From contig DJRM01000047.1 of assembly GCA_002440085.1 (NCBI GenBank), positions 1 to 46,435 of the forward strand: DNA of 46,435 nt, in the 5' to 3' direction. Within the stretch, counting starts at the first letter, position 1. The number at the start of each line of letters is the position of its first letter. This DNA is from Bacteroidales bacterium UBA6360. GTDB lineage: Bacteria > Bacteroidota > Bacteroidia > Bacteroidales > UBA932. Below the pieces are notes generated by a model that did no database searches, was not told the DNA's origin, and worked only from the letters and a program-made list of their open reading frames with translations. A program made the translations under genes and the position numbers. Shown one piece after another: positions 7,686 through 13,654 of this stretch.

Positions 7686-8867
7686 ATGGAATGGTTAAAT
7701 AACTTGGTGTCGGGACAGGGCGTGGCACATTCGATAATAATAATCGCCCTGACAATCACGGCGGGACTGCTGTGTGACAGAATCAAGATAAAGGGAGTCA
7801 AGCTCGGCGTGACTTGGATTCTGTTTATAGGAATATTCCTCGGGCAGCTCGGGTTCACCCTCGATCCGACGACTTGCCACTTCGTGAAGGAATTCGGACT
7901 TATACTCTTTGTCTATTCAATAGGTCTTGAGGTCGGCCCGCATTTCTTTTCATCGTTCAAGAGCGGAGGAGTGACGTTGAACCTGCTCGCCACAGGAATA
8001 ATCCTTCTTGGAACAGTTACGGCCTACCTGATTCACGTAATCACCGGTGAGGACCTTTTCGCGATGACCGGCGTTCTCTACGGCTCCGTGACCAATACTC
8101 CGGGACTCGGCGCGGCGCAGCAGACCTTCTCCGACCTGAACGAGGGGCTCAACAACGCCAAATTCGCCTGCGGATATGCTGTTGCCTACCCGATGGGCGT
8201 GATGGGCATTATCCTCAGTGTCATATTTATACGAGTGATTTTCCGCATCAGTCTTGACAAGGAACAGAAGCATGACACGAAGATTGACCATGAGGCAAAG
8301 GCTGCGGTCGCGCAGAAAATCGAGTCTCCGGACGTCGGACCTGTGTTTCTCGGCATCATGCTTGGCGTGCTTCTCGGCTCAATTCCGATTTTCTTCCCGG
8401 GAATGTCCGTGCCGGTGAAGCTCGGACTTGCCGGCGGACCGCTCATTGTCAGCATTCTGATTTCGTCGTTCAGCGCCAAGGTGGGACTGCGCACAAGCAT
8501 CTCCCCCTCAGCGAACCTCATGATGCGTCAGGTCGGCATCTGCCTCTTCATCGCGGCGGTCGGCATAAGCGCCGGTGACGGCTTCATCGAGACCATCATG
8601 AACGGCGGCTACTGGTGGATTCTCTATGCTTTCATCATCTCCACGCTTCCGCTTCTCGTTGTAGCGGCATTCGCGAGACTTGTCCTGCATCTTAACTATT
8701 TCTCCATCATTGGAATGATTGCCGGTGCCACCACCGACCCGCCCGCACTTGCCTACGCCAACTCCATCTGCGAGAGCGACGAGGCGGCGGTCGCCTATTC
8801 AACGGTCTATCCGCTGTCGATGTTTCTGCGAATCCTTGCCGCGCAGGTTTTAGTTTTAATTGCGTGA
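7686..8867 (+). CDS. AspT/YidE-family transporter without the regulatory core
   Basis: A 393-aa integral membrane protein with about ten hydrophobic segments. It has two homologous halves: residues about 15-175 with GVTWILFIGIFLGQLGF and GVLYGSVTNTPGLGAA, and about 220-390 with LGIMLGVLLGSIPI and GMIAGATTDPPALAYA. The T-N/D-T/P-P-x-L-x-A motif in both halves is typical of the aspartate:alanine exchanger family (AAE). Usual members are about 550 aa because two TrkA-C (RCK_C) domains lie between the halves. Here only a short charged linker (about 185-215) is present, so the regulatory domains are missing. The substrate is unknown, probably a small carboxylate. It ends at a strong terminator. 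Confidence 0.8.
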   Translation: MEWLNNLVSGQGVAHSIIIIALTITAGLLCDRIKIKGVKLGVTWILFIGIFLGQLGFTLDPTTCHFVKEFGLILFVYSIGLEVGPHFFSSFKSGGVTLNLLATGIILLGTVTAYLIHVITGEDLFAMTGVLYGSVTNTPGLGAAQQTFSDLNEGLNNAKFACGYAVAYPMGVMGIILSVIFIRVIFRISLDKEQKHDTKIDHEAKAAVAQKIESPDVGPVFLGIMLGVLLGSIPIFFPGMSVPVKLGLAGGPLIVSILISSFSAKVGLRTSISPSANLMMRQVGICLFIAAVGISAGDGFIETIMNGGYWWILYAFIISTLPLLVVAAFARLVLHLNYFSIIGMIAGATTDPPALAYANSICESDEAAVAYSTVYPLSMFLRILAAQVLVLIA

Positions 8868-8871
8868 AAAT

Positions 8872-8916
8872 AACCGGCCCGAGGCTTTACGACCTTGAGC
8901 CGGTTTTTGGTTTTTT
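8872..8916 (+). terminator. Intrinsic terminator after transporter gene
   Basis: The arms AACCGGC (8872-8878) and GCCGGTT (8899-8905) form a 7-bp GC-rich stem, followed by T-rich sequence to 8916. It lies 5 nt after the stop codon. Confidence 0.8.
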
Positions 8917-8940
8917 GAAAATGGTGGGATTATAATCCTA

Positions 8941-9387
8941 TTATTTGGTCAGGTTGCCGACCTGGTCGAGGCTGAAGGCGAACCAGTCGGAGCAGTCCTG
9001 ATAGCTGTATGGGATATATTCCGCGCAGTGGACGAACACGAGATCGTTTTTCTTGTTGATGTAGATGTCCACTTTCAGCCCGTTGCCCGCTTCAGTCTCG
9101 CTCCAGTCAATTTTTGCAGGGTCTGTCTTCAGGGCGTCGAGGAGCTCAGCCTTGCGGCTTGCCGGGAAATACTTGGTCTTCCTGCAGAAGCACAGCCCTG
9201 AGCAGCAGTCCTTGTAGCCGGACTTTGTGGTGAGGAAAAGTACAACGCCACAGAATGCGAGGCAGCATCCGAGTATGTTCACGCCCACAGAGGACGGGAT
9301 GATGATGGTGACGACTCCTGCAATCACGAGAGCCGATGATATGATGATGTCGAGTGCGTTGTGCACCCGTTTGAAGTCTTTTGTCAT
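8941..9387 (-). CDS. Hypothetical membrane protein
   Basis: A 148-aa protein with two hydrophobic segments (about residues 12-33 and 36-54). A cysteine-rich stretch (GYKDCCSGLCFCRKTK) follows, then a soluble C-terminal domain (about 75-148) containing DWSETEAGNGLKVDIYINKK and further cysteines. The frame is coherent across its length and its start has a plausible hairpin of transmembrane helices. I do not recognise a family. It is convergent with the transporter gene and its promoter is not obvious. The cysteine cluster just inside or outside the membrane might bind metal or form disulfides, but that is conjecture. Confidence 0.6.
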   Translation of the reverse strand: MTKDFKRVHNALDIIISSALVIAGVVTIIIPSSVGVNILGCCLAFCGVVLFLTTKSGYKDCCSGLCFCRKTKYFPASRKAELLDALKTDPAKIDWSETEAGNGLKVDIYINKKNDLVFVHCAEYIPYSYQDCSDWFAFSLDQVGNLTK

Positions 9388-9558
9388 AATGTTTTATGTT
9401 ATTGATTTTCAGATTATTTTGAGCGTACTATTATGCCGCGTCGGGTATTACGATGTCCGGAACGGACACGTCTTTCATTTCGTTCGGAAGCACTGCCATT
9501 CCGAATGGGCGCATTTGTTATCCCGGACGAAGTGAGAGATCTTTTTTGGGGGGGAGGT

Positions 9559-9987
9559 CTAAATCCGCAGGCGTTCGAGAGCGATGGCGGATGAAAGTCC
9601 GGACAGGGCTCCGCTCACTGGATTCGTGATGCAGTCCAGCATGAAATTAGCCGGACGTGCAGTGCATACAGTCTTTCCGCTGCGGAAGAATCCAGTGCGC
9701 GAATGCTGCTGTGGACTGTTGTTCCTCTCTTCCGAGAAATTGCGGACGCGGGAAGCCGTGTTGACGGTTCTCGCGGCAGAAAATTCGAGGCCACCGTCAT
9801 TCAGGGCTGTCCGGTTGCACCAGTCAGCATCTTCCTGAGCTCTGTCCCGAGTGCTTAAAAGTGACGATTGTGAATTGACTTGTTTTTCATGAGCGTCGTC
9901 ATTTCCAGGTACAGCCTCCGCCCCGCGAATCCCCGACATGGCAAACACGGCGGCAGCAAGCGCTATGAGTCTGACAAATGCCTTCAT
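9559..9987 (-). CDS. Hypothetical small secreted protein
   Basis: A 142-aa protein starting MKAFVRLIALAAAVFAM with a signal peptide probably cleaved after GAEA. The start at 9987 was chosen because the longer frame adds 17 residues ahead of a complete signal sequence. The mature part is polar and has no domain I recognise; it contains DWCNRTALNDGGLEFSAA, RVRNFSEERN and a hydrophobic C-terminal stretch before ALERLRI. A TATCTTTG promoter on the minus strand at 10068-10075 and a hairpin in the predicted leader support its being a real gene. It ends next to a G7 tract at 9548-9554. Confidence 0.5.
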   Translation of the reverse strand: MKAFVRLIALAAAVFAMSGIRGAEAVPGNDDAHEKQVNSQSSLLSTRDRAQEDADWCNRTALNDGGLEFSAARTVNTASRVRNFSEERNNSPQQHSRTGFFRSGKTVCTARPANFMLDCITNPVSGALSGLSSAIALERLRI

Positions 9988-10027
9988 GAAAAAATAATAA
10001 AAAATCAATTCAATATCATTCAGTTGT

Positions 10028-10052
10028 GATGACTGCAACAGCTGCAGTCATC
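10028..10052 (-). promoter_or_regulatory. Perfect hairpin in the leader of the small secreted protein gene
   Basis: GATGACTGCA (10028-10037) and TGCAGTCATC (10043-10052) are perfect 10-bp arms with a 5-nt loop. The structure lies between the minus-strand promoter at 10068-10075 and the start codon at 9987, so it would form in the 5' untranslated RNA. It could also be a dyad operator. Confidence 0.55.
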
Positions 10053-10067
10053 CGGACGACTCATTTG

Positions 10068-10075
10068 CAAAGATA
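10068..10075 (-). promoter_or_regulatory. Minus-strand -7 promoter box (TATCTTTG)
   Basis: CAAAGATA on the plus strand reads TATCTTTG on the minus strand. It is placed about 80 nt upstream of the small secreted protein gene at 9987. A -33 element at the expected spacing is weak. Confidence 0.5.
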
Positions 10076-10123
10076 GTCTTTTTATTTTGATATTGTTCTT
10101 CCAATGCCATAATCCGGATCTTG

Positions 10124-10177
10124 TCGATAAGTGAGTGCATAGCCAAGTTCGCTTGGGCTATGCCGAACGCATAAAAG
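10124..10177 (+). repeat. Dispersed hairpin repeat, copy 2
   Basis: Second copy of the 54-nt unit at 125-178, ungapped. The hairpin arms here are GCATAGCCAAG and CTTGGGCTATGC around a TTCG loop. The loop CTTG of copy 1 is thus replaced by TTCG, another common stable RNA tetraloop, and a G.T-type mismatch of copy 1 becomes a proper pair. A single bulged base is kept at the same place. It begins 206 nt upstream of the DUF308 gene start, nearly the same distance as copy 1 from its gene (209 nt). The rest of the 9988-10329 gap holds only the sites listed separately. Confidence 0.75.
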
Positions 10178-10308
10178 TGGAGATTGAAAATCGAATGTCA
10201 AAATGTCACGGAGCGGCTCATGAGCAGTGCTGGCTTCAAATTTGCGATGCCACATCGGGGCTTGGGGGTCCGCAGCTGACGGATTCTGATGCTTCCCGTA
10301 TTTATGTT

Positions 10309-10323
10309 AAATCTTAAAGATTT
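10309..10323. promoter_or_regulatory. Palindrome AAATCTT-A-AAGATTT
   Basis: A perfect 7-bp dyad with a 1-nt centre, ending 6 nt before the DUF308 start at 10330. It could be an operator or a leader structure. No TAnnTTTG box is seen for this gene. Confidence 0.35.
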
Positions 10324-10329
10324 CTGGTT

Positions 10330-10944
10330 ATGTTAGACTTTATTTCACAGATGACTGGCAGAGCCGCCAAAGCGGTAAAGAACTGGTGGCTGCTTCTAAT
10401 TGCCGGACTTCTCGGCATCGCTGCGGGCGTCGCTGTTTTCTGTTTTCCTGCTGACAGCTATTACGCTTTCAGCATCCTGTTCGGGGTCACCATGCTCGTT
10501 ACTGGCGTCACTGAACTTGTCGTTGCCATCAGCAGCCGCAACTGGTTCATGATGAGGGGCTATAACATCGTCGGCGGCATACTCGACATCATCGTCGGCA
10601 TCATGCTCTGCGCCTGGCCTCAGGTCACGATGGTCACGCTCCCTATTTTCCTTGGCATCTGGCTCATCTATCACAGTTTCATGATTATAGGACTTGCCGG
10701 TGACATGAGCGCGTTCAGGGTTTCCGGCTCCGGATGGCTGGTTTGCGGCGGCGTGCTCATGCTCCTTCTCGCCATCCTTATGGTTCTCAATCCGTTCACC
10801 CTCGGGGTTAACGTGATTGTGATTCTCCTCGGCATCGGGCTCATCGTTTTCGGATCCGTGCTCGTCGGCGCTTCAATCCGACTGAGCAAGGTTCACAGCT
10901 ATTTCAAGGAGCTGAACGACGCCAACAATGTAGAGGAACAGTAA
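10330..10944 (+). CDS. DUF308/HdeD-family membrane protein
   Basis: A 204-aa inner-membrane protein with six hydrophobic segments arranged as repeated pairs: WWLLLIAGLLGIAAGVAVF, AFSILFGVTMLVTGVTELV, then GGILDIIVGIMLCAWP, then later segments ending in VIVILLGIGLIVFGSVLV. The repeated G-I-x-x-I/L-x-G-I/V pattern is typical of DUF308/HdeD proteins. E. coli HdeD is linked to acid resistance; no specific function can be given here. A polar tail (residues 180-204) follows. It stands alone, with the hairpin repeat 150 nt upstream and a terminator 26 nt downstream. Confidence 0.85.
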   Translation: MLDFISQMTGRAAKAVKNWWLLLIAGLLGIAAGVAVFCFPADSYYAFSILFGVTMLVTGVTELVVAISSRNWFMMRGYNIVGGILDIIVGIMLCAWPQVTMVTLPIFLGIWLIYHSFMIIGLAGDMSAFRVSGSGWLVCGGVLMLLLAILMVLNPFTLGVNVIVILLGIGLIVFGSVLVGASIRLSKVHSYFKELNDANNVEEQ

Positions 10945-10970
10945 CGGAGCAGCGATCGTACGCTTACGGA

Positions 10971-11014
10971 GTCTCGGGAACGGGCAGCGCCTCTTTCCCG
11001 AGGCTTATTGTTTT
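10971..11014 (+). terminator. Intrinsic terminator after the DUF308 gene
   Basis: CTCGGGAA (10973-10980) pairs with TTTCCCGAG (10994-11002), extendable by two pairs, followed by TTATTGTTTT. Confidence 0.65.
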
Positions 11015-11063
11015 GTGTAGGGTTTATTCCTGTGCAGTTCATGTCTGTTTGGCGAATTTATTT

Positions 11064-11111
11064 CGATAGCGGGCGAAAATGGTGATTTTTCTTCATTTTC
11101 GCCCGCTATCG
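11064..11111. promoter_or_regulatory. Long perfect hairpin upstream of the EIIC gene
   Basis: A 17-bp perfect inverted repeat: CGATAGCGGGCGAAAAT (11064-11080) and its complement (11095-11111), with a 14-nt loop. It sits about 110 nt upstream of the EIIC start and upstream of that gene's predicted promoter. The preceding gene already has its own terminator, so this may be a second terminator or a regulatory structure. Confidence 0.6.
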
Positions 11112-11141
11112 GGATAGATCATGCATCATTGTTTCATTTTT

Positions 11142-11157
11142 CCGTGTACGCACACGG
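11142..11157. promoter_or_regulatory. Palindrome CCGTGT-ACGC-ACACGG
   Basis: A perfect 6-bp dyad with a 4-nt centre, 19 nt upstream of the predicted -7 box of the EIIC gene. It is positioned where a repressor or activator could bind. Confidence 0.4.
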
Positions 11158-11176
11158 GATTTTCGGTTTTATTTTG

Positions 11177-11184
11177 TAATATTG
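11177..11184 (+). promoter_or_regulatory. Variant -7 promoter box (TAATATTG)
   Basis: One mismatch from TAnnTTTG. The surrounding GTAATATTGCAGAA is almost identical to GTAATATTGCGGAA ahead of kduD (44127-44140), suggesting a shared promoter type in the uronate branch. Confidence 0.4.
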
Positions 11185-11223
11185 CAGAATATTTTGAAAA
11201 CTAACGTTTACTGACACATTTTT

Positions 11224-12636
11224 ATGGAAAAAGTCTTCAGCTACATCATCGGACTCGGAGCGGCAGTGATGATGCCCATAATCTTCACGATTCTCGGGGT
11301 CTGCATCGGAATCAAGCCGGGAAAGGCTCTCAAGAGCGGTCTGCTCGTGGGTGTCGGCTTTGTGGGCCTGTCTGTCGTAACGGGGCTTCTCACCAGCGCT
11401 CTCGGCCCGGCGCTCTCGAAAGTCGTCGAAATCTACGGGCTCCAGCTCAAGGTGTTTGACATGGGATGGCCGGCGGCCGCTTCCGTGGCCTACAATACTG
11501 CTGTCGGTGCGCTCATCATTCCGGTCTGCCTCGGAGTTAATCTTTTGATGCTCCTCACCAAGACCACGCGTACGGTCAACATCGACCTTTGGAACTATTG
11601 GCATTTCGCATTCATCGGCGCCATGGTCTATTTCGCAATGGACAGCCTTTTATGGGGATTTTTCGCGGCAATAGTATGTTACATCATAACCCTCGTCCTT
11701 GCCGACCGCACCGCCTCCAAGTTTCAGGGATTCTACGACGGCATGGAGGGAATATCAATTCCGCAGCCGTTCTGCCAGGGCTTCGTGCCTTTTGCCGAGG
11801 CGCTCAACGCGGGGCTTGACAAGATTCCGGGATTCGACAAAGTTAACATCGACGCGGACGGAATGAAGAAGAAGTTCGGTCTATTCGGCGAGCCGCTTTT
11901 CCTCGGAGTCATCATCGGAATCATCATCGGCTGCCTCTCCTGCCGTGGCTGGGGAGAGATCGTGGACAGGATTCCTTACATCCTCGGGCTCGGAATCAAG
12001 ATCGGCGCCGTGATGGAGCTTATCCCGCGCATCACCTCCCTCTTTATCGAGGGGCTCAAGCCTATCTCAGAGGCGACCAAGAGTCTGATTGCCCGTAAGT
12101 TCAAGGGAGCCGCCGGAGTGAACATCGGAATGAGCCCGGCACTTGTGATCGGCCATCCTACAACTCTCGTCGTGTCCCTGCTTCTCATTCCGGTGACTCT
12201 CGTGCTTGCGGTCGTGCTTCCGGGCAACGAATTCCTTCCGCTCGCCTCGCTTGCCGGAATGTTCTACATCTTCCCGATGATACTCCCGATTACCAAGGGC
12301 AATGTCGTGAAGACTTTCATAATAGGCCTCGTGCTGGTGCTGCTCGGCCTCTATTTTGTGACTGACCTCGCGCCGTACTTCACGCTCGCGGCGCAGGATG
12401 TCTATGCACAGACCGGCGATGCTGCGGTGGCCATTCCGGAAGGATTCCAGGGCGGTTCGCTTGACTTCGCCTCCAGCCCTCTCGCATGGGTGATTTTCCA
12501 CCTCACGCACAGCTGCAAGTGGATTGGCATAGCGGTTCTCGTCATTTCGACGGCGGCGCTGATGGTGTGGAACCGGATGAAGATTGTGAAGGCGCAGAAA
12601 GTTGCGGATAACGTCGTCGCTGACGAGAATAAATAA
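11224..12636 (+). CDS. Orphan PTS EIIC, galactitol (GatC) family
   Basis: A 470-aa polytopic membrane protein that resembles GatC-type EIIC permeases along its full length. Recognisable parts are LGAAVMMPIIFTILGV, the GMEGISIPQPFCQGFVPFAE loop, and a central repeat with LGIKIGAVMELIPRI. Normal PTS systems need EIIA, EIIB, HPr and EI; none of these lies nearby, and the PTS is generally sparse in Bacteroidales. It is followed after 27 nt by kduI, so it probably imports a uronate-derived sugar, perhaps without phosphorylation. A variant promoter, a palindrome and a long hairpin precede it. The family call is firm; the substrate is inferred from context. Confidence 0.8.
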   Translation: MEKVFSYIIGLGAAVMMPIIFTILGVCIGIKPGKALKSGLLVGVGFVGLSVVTGLLTSALGPALSKVVEIYGLQLKVFDMGWPAAASVAYNTAVGALIIPVCLGVNLLMLLTKTTRTVNIDLWNYWHFAFIGAMVYFAMDSLLWGFFAAIVCYIITLVLADRTASKFQGFYDGMEGISIPQPFCQGFVPFAEALNAGLDKIPGFDKVNIDADGMKKKFGLFGEPLFLGVIIGIIIGCLSCRGWGEIVDRIPYILGLGIKIGAVMELIPRITSLFIEGLKPISEATKSLIARKFKGAAGVNIGMSPALVIGHPTTLVVSLLLIPVTLVLAVVLPGNEFLPLASLAGMFYIFPMILPITKGNVVKTFIIGLVLVLLGLYFVTDLAPYFTLAAQDVYAQTGDAAVAIPEGFQGGSLDFASSPLAWVIFHLTHSCKWIGIAVLVISTAALMVWNRMKIVKAQKVADNVVADENK

Positions 12637-12637
12637 T

Positions 12638-12645
12638 TATATTTG
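12638..12645 (+). promoter_or_regulatory. -7 promoter box (TATATTTG) ahead of kduI
   Basis: TATATTTG begins directly after the EIIC stop codon and about 20 nt before the kduI start. It would give kduI, and perhaps the downstream sensor gene, a transcript independent of the EIIC gene. Confidence 0.55.
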
Positions 12646-12663
12646 TACAGAATGTAAAATGAT

Positions 12664-13614
12664 ATGGATATGAAAAAGAGGATTATAATTGCGGCTCTCA
12701 TGTCGCTTTCGGCTCTTACGGCCTTCGGGCAGGTGAATTACAAGGTTCAGACAGCTTGCCACCCGGATGACGTGAAACACTATGACACACAGCGTCTTCG
12801 CAGCGCGTTCGTCATGGAAAAGGTGATGGCTCCGGACGAAATAAACCTCACCTACACGCTCTACGACCGTCTGATTTACGGAGGCGTGATGCCGGTGAGC
12901 AAGACTCTCGTCCTCGAAACATTCGACGAACTCAAGGCAGAGCATTTTCTAGACCGCAGGGAACTCGGAGTCATCAACATCGCGGGTGACGGCATCGTGA
13001 CGGTTGACGGAAAGGAATACCCCCTCAAGTACAAGGAGGCTCTCTATGTGGGCTGCGGCAAGAAGGAAGTGACTTTCAGAAGCGTGGATCCGCAGAAGCC
13101 GGCGAAATTCTACATCAACTCCGCCCCGGCCTACAAAGAGTATGTCACTCAGCTGATTACTACGGACAAGAAGGCCGACCCGAAAAAATATGCCTTCGCG
13201 ATTTCGGACCATTACGGGAAGATGGAGGACTCCAACGACAGGGTTGTCAACCAACTTATCGTATGGCCGGTGCTCAGCCGCGTCAAGGGCGGCGGGACAA
13301 ACCAGCTTCAGATGGGACTCACTGAACTTAACCCCGGTTCTGTATGGAACACTATGCCGGCCCACACCCACACGCGCCGTATGGAAGCCTATTTCTACTT
13401 CAATGTCGCCGAGGGCAACGCAATCTGTCATCTGATGGGCGAGCCTAAGGAGGAAAGGCTCATCTGGCTCCATAACGAGCAGGCGGTGACTTCGCCTGAG
13501 TGGTCAATCCACGCCGCTGCAGGCACGCGCAACTACACTTTTATCTGGGGCATGGGCGGCGAGAACCTCAATTATGCCGACAAGGACGAGATTCCTTATC
13601 TCGAAATGAGGTAG
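12664..13614 (+). CDS. kduI: 5-dehydro-4-deoxyuronate isomerase KduI with signal peptide
   Basis: KduI isomerises 5-keto-4-deoxyuronate (from opened unsaturated uronates) to 3-deoxy-D-glycero-2,5-hexodiulosonate. This 316-aa protein (or 314 aa from ATG 12670) has the full KduI fold pattern, including RRELGVINIAGDG and EALYVGCGKKEV. All four residues aligning with the E. coli zinc ligands are present: H234, H236, E241 (in HTHTRRME) and H283 (in WSIHAAAG). Unlike the 278-aa cytoplasmic enzyme, it begins with a Sec signal peptide, a KKR start followed by a hydrophobic stretch to AFG|Q, which predicts a periplasmic location. About 14 extra residues lie near 175-200. It is flanked by the EIIC gene and the hybrid sensor. 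Confidence 0.93.
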   Translation: MDMKKRIIIAALMSLSALTAFGQVNYKVQTACHPDDVKHYDTQRLRSAFVMEKVMAPDEINLTYTLYDRLIYGGVMPVSKTLVLETFDELKAEHFLDRRELGVINIAGDGIVTVDGKEYPLKYKEALYVGCGKKEVTFRSVDPQKPAKFYINSAPAYKEYVTQLITTDKKADPKKYAFAISDHYGKMEDSNDRVVNQLIVWPVLSRVKGGGTNQLQMGLTELNPGSVWNTMPAHTHTRRMEAYFYFNVAEGNAICHLMGEPKEERLIWLHNEQAVTSPEWSIHAAAGTRNYTFIWGMGGENLNYADKDEIPYLEMR

Positions 13615-13632
13615 CAAAGGCGGAAATATATC

Positions 13633-13651
13633 TCTGAAAACTGATTTCAGA
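13633..13651 (+). promoter_or_regulatory. Small dyad just before the sensor start
   Basis: TCTGAAA and TTTCAGA, 7-bp arms with a 5-nt loop, end 3 nt before the ATG at 13655. The structure could limit ribosome access or bind a regulator. Confidence 0.35.
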
Positions 13652-13654
13652 AAT

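Noticed and set aside
9548..9554. G7 tract near the end of the small secreted protein gene
   Set aside because: It lies just outside the frame, so length changes would not alter the protein.
11224..12636. A complete PTS system around the EIIC gene
   Set aside because: No EIIA, EIIB, HPr or EI gene is found on either side.
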